This document shows, piece after piece, positions 54,788 to 63,959 of a stretch of 64,000 nucleotides of DNA. This DNA comes from Erwinia aphidicola (lineage in GTDB: Bacteria > Pseudomonadota > Gammaproteobacteria > Enterobacterales > Enterobacteriaceae): positions 868,001 through 932,000 of the forward strand of contig NZ_JACXBP010000001.1 of NCBI RefSeq assembly GCF_014773485.1, written 5' to 3'. Made by a program: the position numbers and the translations under genes. The first letter of the stretch is position 1. Every line of letters begins with the position of its first letter. The notes below the pieces were generated by a model that saw only the letters and a list, made by a program, of their open reading frames with translations, had not been told where the DNA came from and did not search any database.

Positions 54788-54990
54788 GGGCCGACCGGAA
54801 AAAAGGTCGGCCCCTACAAAACCGGATTCTTACTGGCGAGCATGAGTCTGCTGCGGGCCGACCGGAAAAAAAGGTCGGCCCCTACAAAAACCTGATTCCT
54901 ACTGGCGAGCATGAGTCTGCTGCGGGCCGACCGGAAAAAAGGTCGGCTCCTACAAATACCTGATTCTTATTGGCGTGCATGAATTTGCTG
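54788..54990. repeat. Triple tandem hairpin repeat (67-69 bp) between tus and fumC
   Basis: Units start at 54788, 54855 and 54924. Each opens with GGGCCGACCGG, an A-run of six or seven and GGTCGGC(C/T)CC followed by CTAC, then a linker that reads AACCTGATTC, TACTGGCGAGCATGAGTCTG and CTGC. The hairpins are the family B REP type. They occupy the whole gap between the convergent tus and fumC genes and may end transcription from both sides. Confidence 0.88.
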
Positions 54991-54996
54991 CGGGCG

Positions 54997-56394
54997 TTAC
55001 ACCTTCATGCTGCCGACCATCTCTTCCGGGCGCACCCAGGCGTCGAACTCCTCTTCGGTCAGGTAACCCAGCTTCAGCGCTGAGCCTTTCAGCGTCAGCC
55101 CCTGTTTATGCGCTTTTTTCGCAATTTCTGCCGCTTTATCGTAGCCGATATGGGTATTGAGCGCGGTCACCAGCATCAGCGACTCGTTCAGCAGCTGGGT
55201 GATGCGGTCACGATTTGGCTCGATGCCCACGGCGCAGTGGTGGTTAAAGCTGTCCATTCCGTCGGCCAGCAGGCGCACCGACTGCAGGAAGTTGTGGATC
55301 ACCATCGGGCGATAAACGTTCAGCTCGAAGTTACCGGACGCGCCGCCCATATTCACCGCCACATCATTGCCCATCACCTGGCAGCACAGCATGGTCATCG
55401 CTTCACACTGCGTCGGGTTGACCTTACCCGGCATGATTGAACTGCCCGGCTCGTTTTCCGGGATGGAAAGTTCGCCGATGCCGCAGCGCGGGCCGGACGA
55501 CAGCCAGCGCACGTCGTTGGCAATTTTCATCAGCGAAGCCGCCAGCCCCTTTAGCGAACCGTGCGCGTGCACCAGCGCATCGCAGGTCGCCAGCGCTTCA
55601 AATTTATTCGGTGCGGTGACAAACGGCTGCTGAGTCAACTCCGCCAGCTCTTTGGCCACGCGTACCGCGTATTCCGGGTGGGTGTTCAGCCCGGTGCCCA
55701 CCGCCGTGCCGCCCAGCGCCAGCTCCGCCACATGCGGAATGCTCTGTTCAATATGCTTGAGGTTGTGGCTCAGCATCGCCACCCAGCCGGAGATCTCTTG
55801 GCCGAGCGTCAGCGGCGTCGCATCCTGTAAATGGGTACGGCCAATTTTGACGATGTCTTTAAACGCTTCTGCCTTCTCGCTCAGCGTTTTCTGCAACACT
55901 TTCAGCTGGGGGATCAGGTGCTGCTGCACCGCCACCACCGCCGCGACGTGCATGGCAGTTGGGAACACGTCGTTAGAGCTCTGGCTCTTATTAACATCAT
56001 CATTGGGGTGAACCAGGCGCGACATGCCGCGCTCGCCGCCGAGGATCTCGCTGGCGCGGTTTGCCAGCACCTCGTTCATATTCATATTGGTTTGCGTGCC
56101 GGAGCCGGTTTGCCAGATAGCCAGCGGGAACTCCCCGTGATGCTTGTCCGCCAGCACTTCGTCCGCCGCTTTGATGATCGCCTCGGCACGCTCATCCGGT
56201 AACAGCTTCAGGTCGCTGTTCACTTTGGCCGCAGCGCGCTTGGTCAGCGCCAGCGCATACACCAGCTCGGTCGGCATTTTTTCCGTCGAAATGCGGAAGT
56301 GCTCCAGCGAGCGCTGTGTTTGCGCGCCCCAGAGTTTATCGGCAGGGACATCGATCGGTCCCATTGAGTCTTTTTCAACGCGGTTGGCAGCCAT
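54997..56394 (-). CDS. fumC: Class II fumarate hydratase
   Basis: 465 residues from ATG 56394 ([20 protein letters not shown]); the 37-codon extension overlaps the promoter. Matches E. coli FumC throughout. [32 protein letters not shown], and the fumarase/aspartase signature [13 protein letters not shown] with the catalytic Ser are intact. Iron-free, oxidation-stable TCA enzyme (fumarate to malate). In E. coli fumA lies between fumC and manA; here fumC and manA are divergent neighbours with no fumA. Confidence 0.97.
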   Translation of the reverse strand: MAANRVEKDSMGPIDVPADKLWGAQTQRSLEHFRISTEKMPTELVYALALTKRAAAKVNSDLKLLPDERAEAIIKAADEVLADKHHGEFPLAIWQTGSGTQTNMNMNEVLANRASEILGGERGMSRLVHPNDDVNKSQSSNDVFPTAMHVAAVVAVQQHLIPQLKVLQKTLSEKAEAFKDIVKIGRTHLQDATPLTLGQEISGWVAMLSHNLKHIEQSIPHVAELALGGTAVGTGLNTHPEYAVRVAKELAELTQQPFVTAPNKFEALATCDALVHAHGSLKGLAASLMKIANDVRWLSSGPRCGIGELSIPENEPGSSIMPGKVNPTQCEAMTMLCCQVMGNDVAVNMGGASGNFELNVYRPMVIHNFLQSVRLLADGMDSFNHHCAVGIEPNRDRITQLLNESLMLVTALNTHIGYDKAAEIAKKAHKQGLTLKGSALKLGYLTEEEFDAWVRPEEMVGSMKV

Positions 56395-56591
56395 TCCTCT
56401 CTCCTTTAGCACAACTTTTTTGGCGCTTTTAACTTTGCGATAGGTCAAAAACGCGCACATGAGTGATAAGTCTGACACAGTATAGTTTACGAGTATGCGA
56501 CTCATTCGCGTTTATCGCACGTTGATTATCTCTCTACGCCATTTTTCTGCTTTAATAGCGCCAGTAACCAGTGAATGACCAGGGAGAAATG

Positions 56592-57776
56592 ATGCAAAAG
56601 TTAATCAATTCGCTGCAAAATTATGCATGGGGCAGCAAGCACGCCCTCACTGATTTATATGGTATTGCCAACCCTTCCCAGCAGCCGATGGCGGAATTGT
56701 GGATGGGCGCGCATCCGAAAAGCCCGTCAAAAGTGCTGATCAACGGCGAGCCGCAGTCGCTGCGCGCGCTAATTGATGCCGATAAAGCTTCCCTGCTTGG
56801 CCCCGCCGTCGCGCAGCGTTTTGGCGAGCTGCCGTTCCTGTTTAAAGTGCTGTGCGCAGAACAGCCGCTGTCGATTCAGGTTCACCCGAGCAAACCGGCT
56901 GCCGAAGCGGGCTATGCGCGTGAAAATGCCGCTGGCGTGCCGGTCGACGCCGCCGAGCGTAACTATAAAGATGCTAACCACAAGCCAGAGCTGGTCTATG
57001 CGCTGACGCCGTTCAAGGCGATTAACGGCTTCCGCCCGCTGCGCGAAATCCAGTCCTTGCTGCAGCCGGTGGCGGGCGCGCACCCGGCCATTGCCCATTT
57101 CCTCAATGCCGCCGATGAAACCCGCCTGGCCCAGCTGTTTGCCAGCCTGCTGTCGATGAAAGAAGAGGAGAAGTCGCTGGCGCTGGACATTCTGCGCACG
57201 GCGCTGCCTGGCCAGCACGGTGAGCCGTGGCAGACCATTGCTGAAATTGCCGAGGTTTACCCGGACGACTGCGGCCTGTTCTCCCCCCTGCTGCTGAACG
57301 TGGTTACCCTGCAGCCGGGCGAAGCGATGTTCCTGTTTGCGGAAACCCCGCACGCCTACCTCCACGGCGTGGCGCTGGAGGTCATGGCGAACTCCGATAA
57401 CGTGCTGCGCGCCGGGTTGACGCCCAAATACATTGATGTTCCTGAGCTGCTGGCCAACCTGAAATTCACCTCGCGCGCGGCCGATACCCTGCTGACCACA
57501 CCGCAACAGCATGGCGCAACGCTCGATTTCCCCATCCCGGTGGATGACTTTGCCTTTGCCATACACGCGCTGAACAGCCAGCCGCTCGCGGTGGATCAGG
57601 AGAGCGCCGCGATTGTTTTCTGCATTGAAGGCCACGCCGAACTGAACTGTGGCGGTCAGTCATTGTCACTTAATGCAGGTGAATCTGCTTTTATTGCCGC
57701 CAGCGAGCCGACGCTGTCGCTCTCCGGCAATGGCCGCGTAGCCAGGGTTTTTAATCAACATCTTAAATGCGGCTGA
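56592..57776 (+). CDS. manA: Mannose-6-phosphate isomerase, class I
   Basis: 394 residues from ATG 56592; the ribosome site AGGGAG lies five bases upstream, a better spacing than for the overlapping ATG at 56589. Type I PMI: NYAWGSKHALTDLYG at the N-terminus, zinc ligands in QVHPSKPAAE and [30 protein letters not shown], and LDFPIPVDDFAF. It interconverts mannose 6-phosphate and fructose 6-phosphate. A terminator follows. Confidence 0.96.
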   Translation: MQKLINSLQNYAWGSKHALTDLYGIANPSQQPMAELWMGAHPKSPSKVLINGEPQSLRALIDADKASLLGPAVAQRFGELPFLFKVLCAEQPLSIQVHPSKPAAEAGYARENAAGVPVDAAERNYKDANHKPELVYALTPFKAINGFRPLREIQSLLQPVAGAHPAIAHFLNAADETRLAQLFASLLSMKEEEKSLALDILRTALPGQHGEPWQTIAEIAEVYPDDCGLFSPLLLNVVTLQPGEAMFLFAETPHAYLHGVALEVMANSDNVLRAGLTPKYIDVPELLANLKFTSRAADTLLTTPQQHGATLDFPIPVDDFAFAIHALNSQPLAVDQESAAIVFCIEGHAELNCGGQSLSLNAGESAFIAASEPTLSLSGNGRVARVFNQHLKCG

Positions 57777-57816
57777 CGCCAGCGGTCATAATTGCTAAGC
57801 TATTTAGTGTATTAAA

Positions 57817-57841
57817 CAAAAACGCCGCATTGGCGTTTTTT
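57817..57841 (+). terminator. manA terminator
   Basis: ACGCC-GCATT-GGCGT with an upstream A-run and a T-run to 57841, 40 bp after the manA stop. Confidence 0.8.
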
Positions 57842-57915
57842 ATCGCCAGAGGGTTACCCGCAGGATCTGCACGGGCTAACCGGCATTCGCGAACGGAAAA
57901 AGGACGACACAACTG

Positions 57916-59424
57916 ATGAATAAAACCAAGATTGCTGTGGGTGTAGTGGTTGCCCTTGGCGTAGTCTGGACTGCTGGTGCCTGGTTTACCGGCAAGCAGC
58001 TGGAAAAAAATATGGATCAGCTGGTACAGCAGGCTAACGCCCAGATCCAGAACAGCGCTCCGGAAAGCCGTCTGCAGCTGAGCTATCAGGATTACCAGCG
58101 CGGCGTATTTAGCAGCAGCGCACGTTTCGTGCTGCAGAGCAGCTCGCAGACGGAAGATAACGCCATGCTGAAGCCAGGCCAGAGCATCGTGTTTAAAGAG
58201 ACTATCGATCATGGTCCTTTCCCGCTGGCACAGCTGAAAAAATTCAACCTGATCCCAAGCATGGCTTCGGTACACAGCGAGCTGGAAAACACCGACGCGG
58301 TGAAAAAGCTGTTTGAAATCACCAAAGGCAAGTCGATTGTGCAGGCGGAAACCCGCGTGGGCTACGGCGGCAGCACCGATTCAGACATCAAACTGTTACC
58401 TGCCGACTACAGCAATGCCCAGACCGGTGAACGTTTTGCCTTCAACGGCGGCACGCTGAAAGTCAGTGCGGATGATAAAGGCGATAAAGTGGCGTTTAAT
58501 GGCGATATCGACAGCCTGGTGCTGACCAGCAAAAACGAGCTGGGGATGCCGGTGCTGTTCACCGTTAACGGCCTGAAGCTGGATGCTAATACCAAACTTA
58601 GCCCGGAAGGGATGCGCATTGGCGACCAGACTATCGCGCTAAAAAAACTGAGTGCGGCAGTGGATGGCAAAGAGGCGCTGATCGCCGAAGGCCTGAACGG
58701 TAAATCGACCTTCGATTCCGACAAGGGCAGCGTGTCCGGCCAGATCGACTACACCCTTGACAGCCTGAAGCTTCAGGGCCAGAACTTCGGCCAGGGCAAG
58801 CTGGCAGTTAAGCTGGCTGGCTTTGATGGCAAGGCGATGAAAGCCTTCTCCGAAAGCTACAACCGCCAGATGCAAGCGTTGAACAGCGATCCGGCTGTGC
58901 AGGCTAACCCTGAGCTATATCAGCAGCGCACCAGTGAAATCCTCACCAGTAACCTGCCGCTGCTGCTGAAAGGCGATCCGTCAGTTAGCATCGCGCCATT
59001 TAGCTGGAAAAATGATAAGGGCGAGAGCAGCTTTAACCTTAACGCCCAGTTCAAGGACCCGGCCACCGCCACCGCTGCGGCGCAGAATCTGGGCCAGCAG
59101 GTAGATAACGTACTGAAAACTCTGGATACCAAACTGACTATCTCGATGGATATGGCGACCGAGATGATGACGCATGTGGCGATGGCAGAAGGCTACAGCC
59201 AGGAAGAAGCGGTAAAACTGGCGGACCAGCAGGTGAAAGGCGTGGCCGCGATGGGCCAGATGTTCAAGCTGACCACGCAGAAAGATAACAACATTACCAC
59301 CAGCCTGCAGTACGGCACCGGTCAGATCACCATGAACGGTGAGAAGATGCCGCTGGAGCAGTTCCTGTCCCGCTATATGCTGGGTGGCGCTGGCATGGTC
59401 GCACCGGAAGGCATGCCGCAGTAA
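57916..59424 (+). CDS. ydgA: YdgA family protein (DUF945)
   Basis: 502 residues, the same length as E. coli YdgA. One N-terminal hydrophobic helix (VGVVVALGVVWTAGAWFTG) anchors it or serves as an uncleaved signal; the rest is a beta-rich periplasmic domain. Conserved stretches: DHGPFPLAQLKKFNLIPSMA, SIAPFSWKNDKGESSFNLN, MEAM-like ISMDMATEMMTHVAMAEGY, and NNITTSLQYGTGQITMNGEK. Function not established. Preceded by AGGACGAC. Confidence 0.95.
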   Translation: MNKTKIAVGVVVALGVVWTAGAWFTGKQLEKNMDQLVQQANAQIQNSAPESRLQLSYQDYQRGVFSSSARFVLQSSSQTEDNAMLKPGQSIVFKETIDHGPFPLAQLKKFNLIPSMASVHSELENTDAVKKLFEITKGKSIVQAETRVGYGGSTDSDIKLLPADYSNAQTGERFAFNGGTLKVSADDKGDKVAFNGDIDSLVLTSKNELGMPVLFTVNGLKLDANTKLSPEGMRIGDQTIALKKLSAAVDGKEALIAEGLNGKSTFDSDKGSVSGQIDYTLDSLKLQGQNFGQGKLAVKLAGFDGKAMKAFSESYNRQMQALNSDPAVQANPELYQQRTSEILTSNLPLLLKGDPSVSIAPFSWKNDKGESSFNLNAQFKDPATATAAAQNLGQQVDNVLKTLDTKLTISMDMATEMMTHVAMAEGYSQEEAVKLADQQVKGVAAMGQMFKLTTQKDNNITTSLQYGTGQITMNGEKMPLEQFLSRYMLGGAGMVAPEGMPQ

Positions 59425-59441
59425 TGTTCTGAAATTAAACA

Positions 59442-59470
59442 GCCACCTTTCTGAAGGTGGCTTTTTTTTT
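59442..59470 (+). terminator. ydgA terminator
   Basis: GCCACCTT-TCTG-AAGGTGGC stem-loop followed by nine T residues. Confidence 0.92.
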
Positions 59471-59476
59471 GCCTGA

Positions 59477-59782
59477 CTAGCTATGCTGGATCCTGATATC
59501 GGTGGTTTCTCCCAGCAGCTGCTGCCCGCTGGTCAGGGGGATCCTGAACGCTGTCGCGTCGCGCTCAAGGCAGACGGTGCGTAAGTGGCGGTTACAAATA
59601 AACCAGATCTCATCGCGATTGTTCGACAGCAGATAGTAGGCATCAGAAGTTTCAGAGGGGTTGTAACAGCCTAATGCGCGATAAGCGGTATCCGGAGTGA
59701 AACCGCTTTGCAGGGGCAGTGGGCGCGGACCATTATCCAATTCCTTTACTCTCAGATATAAACCTTGTTCCAGCCAGAGCAT
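59477..59782 (-). CDS. Hypothetical protein, 101 aa
   Basis: 101 residues, no signal peptide or membrane helix. It reads MLWLEQGLYLRVKELDNGPR, and later ALGCYNPSETSDAYYLLSNN and RDEIWFICNRHLRTVCLER; three Cys and many aromatic residues. The composition and codon use look coding, and the gene sits between two terminators as an independent unit. Its upstream region is short, and the start ATG 59782 has a weak ribosome site. I do not recognise the family. Confidence 0.6.
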   Translation of the reverse strand: MLWLEQGLYLRVKELDNGPRPLPLQSGFTPDTAYRALGCYNPSETSDAYYLLSNNRDEIWFICNRHLRTVCLERDATAFRIPLTSGQQLLGETTDIRIQHS

Positions 59783-59888
59783 AAACCACCATCCTTTTTA
59801 TCCCAGATAATGTGATTATAACCAGCATTCCTCTGCGCACCCCGCCGCCCCCTTTATTTGCAAAGCCCGTCACAGCGCTGCAGGAAAT

Positions 59889-60920
59889 TTAAGCCGATCC
59901 ACGCTCAATCAGCAGCGGCGGCAGGATGATATGCTGGACTGCACTGGTTGGGTCGGCCATCTTTTGCAGCAGGCGCTGTGCCGCGCTGCGGCCGATTTCC
60001 CGTGCCGAGCTGGAGACAAAGCTCAGCGGAGGATCGGTCAGCTGCGCTTCCGGCACGTCACCAAAACCTACCAGCGCCATCTGCTGGCCGTAAAAGCTGT
60101 TGACCCCGCCGCTGCCAATGGTGCGCCCGCTGCGCTGGATGCCGAAATAGCAGCCGAGCGCCACCGAGGCGTTATGGCAGAGAATTGCGCTAATGGTGGG
60201 ATACTGCTGGATCAGCTGTTGCGTCAGCGCGGCGACATCACGCTGCTGCGCGCCGCACTCGATAATCCATTCGCTACGAAACGGCAGGCCGTACTGCATC
60301 AGCGTCGAGCAGTAGCCGCCGATACGTTCGGCGCGCGTTAAGGAGGAGCCGGAACCGCCAAGCCAGGCAATGCAGCGGTGGCCGCGCTTGATAAGATAGT
60401 CGGTGGCGATTTTGGCCGCCTGCTGATTATCCGGGCGCACGGAGTCGATGTGATCAAGATTGCTGGCGCGCGAGGCGCAGATCAGCGTGATATTCAGCTC
60501 CTGCGCTTTTTGCAGCAGCCCGGCTGCATTCTCAATGCCGCCGCCTAAGACAATCCCCTCCACGCCCTGCTCCACCAGCGAGTCGAAGCAGCGCTCTACG
60601 TGCTGCCCCTGCGCGCCGCTCTGGGTGAGAAACAACACTTTGCCCTGCTGCTCCAGCGCTTCGCTCAGTCCGCCGGTCATCTCGGCGTAAAACGGCTGGC
60701 AGATGTCGCGCACGATCAGCCCGACCACCCCACTGCTGCCGCCGCGCAGCATTGTCGCAGAGCGGTTACGCACAAAGCCCAGCGCTTCCGAAGCCTGGTT
60801 GACTCGCTCAATCGTCGCGGACGAAATGCGACCTTTCCCTGACAGTACCAGCGAAACCGTGGTGACCGACACCCCAGCCTCGGCGGCGACATCATGAATG
60901 GTAATTTTTTTCTGCGACAT
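59889..60920 (-). CDS. malI: LacI-family repressor MalI
   Basis: 343 residues from ATG 60920 (MSQKKITIHDVAAEAGVSVT). The LacI helix-turn-helix and hinge are residues 5-60 (TTVSLVLSGKGRISSATIER, SATMLRGGSSGVVGLIVRDI). Matches E. coli MalI, for example SVRPDNQQAAKIATDYLIKR and SLTRAERIGGYCSTL. It represses the divergent malX-malY genes through the palindromes in the 195-bp intergenic region. The inducer is unknown. Confidence 0.93.
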   Translation of the reverse strand: MSQKKITIHDVAAEAGVSVTTVSLVLSGKGRISSATIERVNQASEALGFVRNRSATMLRGGSSGVVGLIVRDICQPFYAEMTGGLSEALEQQGKVLFLTQSGAQGQHVERCFDSLVEQGVEGIVLGGGIENAAGLLQKAQELNITLICASRASNLDHIDSVRPDNQQAAKIATDYLIKRGHRCIAWLGGSGSSLTRAERIGGYCSTLMQYGLPFRSEWIIECGAQQRDVAALTQQLIQQYPTISAILCHNASVALGCYFGIQRSGRTIGSGGVNSFYGQQMALVGFGDVPEAQLTDPPLSFVSSSAREIGRSAAQRLLQKMADPTSAVQHIILPPLLIERGSA

Positions 60921-60971
60921 AGCGTTCCTGACTGCCGGGTTTGCACCCCGTTGAAAAATCACGATAAAGCA

Positions 60972-60988
60972 TAGGTTAAACGTTACAC
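60972..60988. promoter_or_regulatory. MalI-type operator near malI
   Basis: AGGTTAAACGTTACACC is a near-palindrome centred on ACGT and close to the GATAAAACGTTTTATC-type site of E. coli MalI. It is about 50-70 bp upstream of the malI start, in the position of the E. coli O2-like site. Confidence 0.55.
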
Positions 60989-61052
60989 CCTGATTGTGGC
61001 AGAGAAAACCACACCGAGCGAGAACTGTGTGATCGGCAACGCATTAATATTA

Positions 61053-61068
61053 GGTAAAACGTTTTATC
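61053..61068. promoter_or_regulatory. MalI-type operator in the malX promoter
   Basis: GGTAAAACGTTTTATC differs at one base from the E. coli MalI operator GATAAAACGTTTTATC and is a near-perfect palindrome. Centre 55 bp upstream of malX; a CRP half-site TGTGA lies about 25 bp upstream at 61027. The following TTATTTTACC may be the -10 region. Confidence 0.72.
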
Positions 61069-61115
61069 TTATTTTACCTCAGCAGCGGCTGAGTTCGAAT
61101 TCGCCAGGAGAGCGC

Positions 61116-62702
61116 ATGTCGTCCGTTAAACAAAAAATTACTCTGTGGGAGTTTTTCCAGAGTCTGGGAAAAACCTTTATGCTGCCCGTCGCCCTGCTGT
61201 CATTCTGCGGGATCATGCTGGGTATAGGTAGCTCATTAAGCAGTCACGACGTGATCACCCTGATCCCGTTCCTCGGTAATCCCCTGCTGCAGCTGGTGTT
61301 TACCTGGATGAGCAAGGTGGGATCGTTCGCCTTCAGCTTCCTGCCGGTGATGTTCGCCATCGCCATCCCGCTGGGCATGGCGCGTGAGAATAAAGGCGTT
61401 GCGGCTTTCTCCGGCTTTGTCGGCTTCGCGGTCATGAACCTGGCGGTTAACTTCTGGCTGACCGCCAAAGGTATTCTACCCACCAGCGATGCTGCCGTGC
61501 TGAAAGCCAATAATATCCAGAGCATTCTCGGCATTCAGTCGATCGATACCGGTATCCTCGGGGCGGTGATCGTCGGGATTATCGTGTTTTATCTGCATGA
61601 ACGCTTCCACACCATCCGCCTGCCGGATGCGCTGGCATTCTTCGGCGGCACGCGCTTTGTACCGATTATCACCACTCTGGTGATGGGGCTGGCCGGTCTG
61701 GCGATCCCGCTGATCTGGCCGTGGTTCGCGAAAGCGATTGCCGGGCTGGGCTGGGTGATCAACAGCGCCGGTGACTTTGGACCGATGATATTTGGTACCG
61801 GGGAGCGCCTGCTGCTGCCGTTCGGCCTGCAGCACATCCTGGTGGCGATTATTCGCTTTACCGATGCGGGCGGCACCATGGACGTCTGCGGTCACAGCGT
61901 CAGCGGCGCGCTGACCATCTTCCAGGCGCAGCTCTCCTGCCCGACTTCCGGCGGCTTCTCCGAAAGCGCAACCCGCTTCCTGTCGCAGGGTAAAATGCCG
62001 GCATTCCTCGGCGGCCTGCCTGGCGCGGCGCTGGCGATGTACCACTGCGCCCGTCCGGAAAATCGGCATAAAATTAAAGGGCTGTTGATCTCCGGCGTGG
62101 TGGCCTGCGTGGTGGGCGGGACCACCGAACCGTTGGAGTTCCTGTTCCTGTTCGTTGCCCCTTTCCTCTATCTGATCCACGCCGTACTGACCGGGCTGGG
62201 CTTCACCGTAATGGCGGTACTGGGCGTCACCATCGGTAATACCGACGGCAACGTGATCGACTTTGTGGTGTTCGGCATTCTGCACGGGCTGTCGACCAAA
62301 TGGTACTGGGTGCCGGTGGTGGCAGCGGTTTGGTTTGCGGGTTACTATCTGATCTTCCGCTTCGCCATTACCCGCTTCAATATCAAGACCCCGGGCCGTG
62401 AGCTCGACACCCCCCTCGGCGAGAAAATGTCCCGCGGCCCGGTGGGCAAATCGGGCTACAACACCCCGGCAATCCTTGCCGCGCTGGGGGGCATCGACAA
62501 CATCACCTCGCTGGACAACTGCCTGACGCGCCTGCGCCTGTCGGTAAAGGATATGAGCCTGGTGGATGACGCGGCCCTGAAGGCCAACCGGGTCATTGGC
62601 GTGGTGCACCTCAATCAGCATAATTTGCAGGTGGTGATAGGCCCGCAGGTACAGTCGGTAAAAGATGAGATCGCCACGCTGATGCCGCAAATTTCAGCCT
62701 GA
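61116..62702 (+). CDS. malX: PTS EIICB maltose/glucose-type component MalX
   Basis: 528 residues from ATG 61116 (AGGAGAGCGC upstream); the ORF extension contains the operator. The EIIC domain (residues 1 to about 440) includes WEFFQSLGKTFMLPVALLSF, NTDGNVIDFVVFGI and GTTEPLEFLFLF. The EIIB domain carries the phosphorylated Cys near residue 469 in LDNCLTRLRLSV. Matches E. coli MalX. Imports glucose or maltose as phosphoesters; the natural substrate is not settled. Confidence 0.95.
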   Translation: MSSVKQKITLWEFFQSLGKTFMLPVALLSFCGIMLGIGSSLSSHDVITLIPFLGNPLLQLVFTWMSKVGSFAFSFLPVMFAIAIPLGMARENKGVAAFSGFVGFAVMNLAVNFWLTAKGILPTSDAAVLKANNIQSILGIQSIDTGILGAVIVGIIVFYLHERFHTIRLPDALAFFGGTRFVPIITTLVMGLAGLAIPLIWPWFAKAIAGLGWVINSAGDFGPMIFGTGERLLLPFGLQHILVAIIRFTDAGGTMDVCGHSVSGALTIFQAQLSCPTSGGFSESATRFLSQGKMPAFLGGLPGAALAMYHCARPENRHKIKGLLISGVVACVVGGTTEPLEFLFLFVAPFLYLIHAVLTGLGFTVMAVLGVTIGNTDGNVIDFVVFGILHGLSTKWYWVPVVAAVWFAGYYLIFRFAITRFNIKTPGRELDTPLGEKMSRGPVGKSGYNTPAILAALGGIDNITSLDNCLTRLRLSVKDMSLVDDAALKANRVIGVVHLNQHNLQVVIGPQVQSVKDEIATLMPQISA

Positions 62703-62759
62703 CTTTATAACGGGGTGCCTGGCACCCCTCTCTTCTGCACCTGCGTTATTGAGGCCGCT

Positions 62760-63959
62760 ATGTCAGACACTCAACAGTTCAATTTTGACCGGCTAGTCGA
62801 TCGCCACGGCAGCTGGTGTACGCAGTGGGATTTTGTCGCCGACCGCTTCGGCCAGGACGATTTACTGCCCTTTACCATCTCCGATATGGATATCCCCACC
62901 GCTCCGGCGGTGATCGAGGCGTTGCAGCAGCGCGTGTCGCACGGCGTGCTCGGCTACAGCCGCTGGCAGCATGACGATTTCCTCGGTGCCATCAGCCGCT
63001 GGTATCAGCAGCGTTTTGAGGTCAGCGTGGATCGCCAGCAGATTGTTTACGGGCCCTCGGTGATTTATATGGTGGCGCAGATGCTGCGCCGCTGGTCACA
63101 GCCCGGTGACGGCGTGGTGATCCACACGCCCGCCTACGATGCCTTTTATAAAGTGATCGAAGGCAATCAGCGCCGGGTGATGACGCTGCCGCTCAGCCAG
63201 CGTGACGGTGAATGGCAGTGCGATATGGCGGCGCTGGAGGCGTTGCTGGCCAGTCCGCAGTGCAAAATCCTGCTGCTGTGCAGCCCGCATAATCCCACCG
63301 GTAAAGTGTGGCGCCGTGCGGAGCTGCAGCAGATGGCCGCGCTGTGTGCCCGCTATCAGGTGCGCGTTATCAGCGACGAGATCCATATGGATATGGTCAT
63401 GGACCAAAGCCGCCATATCCCCTGGAGCTGCGTCGGCCGCGGGCAGTGGGCGCTGTTTACCTCGGCGTCCAAAAGCTTCAATATTCCGGCGTTAACCGGT
63501 GCCTATGGCTTTATCAGCGATGAAGAAGATCGCGCAGCGTGGTTCCAGGCATTAAAAAATGCCGACGGCCTCTCTTCCCCCGCTATCCTGGCAGTGGCCG
63601 CCCATATCGCCGCCTATCAGCACGGCGCGGCGTGGCTGGATGCGCTGCGCGACTATCTGCGCGCCAACCTGCAGCATGTTGCCCAGCGCCTCAACGCGGC
63701 GTTTCCCACGCTTCACTGGCAGCCACCGCAGGCGACCTACCTGGCGTGGATTGACCTCAATCCGCTGGGCATTGACGATGGCGAACTGCAGCGCGAGCTG
63801 ATTGAGCAGCAGAAGGTGGCGATCATGCCGGGCAGTACCTACGGTGAATGCGGGCGCGGCTGGCTGCGCTTTAACGTGGGCTGCCCACGCAGCAAGGTGG
63901 ATGACGGGCTGGATCGCCTGATCGCCGCCCTGCACAACTGCCTGAAAACGCGCGCTTAG
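62760..63959 (+). CDS. malY: MalY, PLP cystathionine beta-lyase and MalT inhibitor
   Basis: 399 residues from ATG 62760; the earlier in-frame start lacks a ribosome site. Class II aminotransferase fold. The PLP Lys is near residue 238 in TSASKSFNIPALTGAYGF. Other segments: DWDF-like CTQWDFVADRFGQ, CSPHNPTGKVWRR and VISDEIHMDM. In E. coli MalY cleaves cystathionine and also binds MalT to keep it inactive. It follows malX by 57 bp with a short stem GGGGTGCC-TGGCACCCC between. Confidence 0.95.
   Translation: MSDTQQFNFDRLVDRHGSWCTQWDFVADRFGQDDLLPFTISDMDIPTAPAVIEALQQRVSHGVLGYSRWQHDDFLGAISRWYQQRFEVSVDRQQIVYGPSVIYMVAQMLRRWSQPGDGVVIHTPAYDAFYKVIEGNQRRVMTLPLSQRDGEWQCDMAALEALLASPQCKILLLCSPHNPTGKVWRRAELQQMAALCARYQVRVISDEIHMDMVMDQSRHIPWSCVGRGQWALFTSASKSFNIPALTGAYGFISDEEDRAAWFQALKNADGLSSPAILAVAAHIAAYQHGAAWLDALRDYLRANLQHVAQRLNAAFPTLHWQPPQATYLAWIDLNPLGIDDGELQRELIEQQKVAIMPGSTYGECGRGWLRFNVGCPRSKVDDGLDRLIAALHNCLKTRA

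Noticed and set aside
54981..54997. A classical terminator at the end of fumC
   Set aside because: No stem followed by a T-run is visible directly after the stop; the triple hairpin repeat is the only structure.
59656..59670. Second Ter-like sequence (GGTTGTAACAGC)
   Set aside because: Only the central GTTGTAAC is shared; the flanking bases and lock position needed for Tus binding are not, and it lies inside a coding frame.
61476..62690. 404-codon ORF opposite malX
   Set aside because: Antisense shadow. Composition (His, Arg, Gln-rich) is that of a complementary frame, while malX matches a known family end to end.
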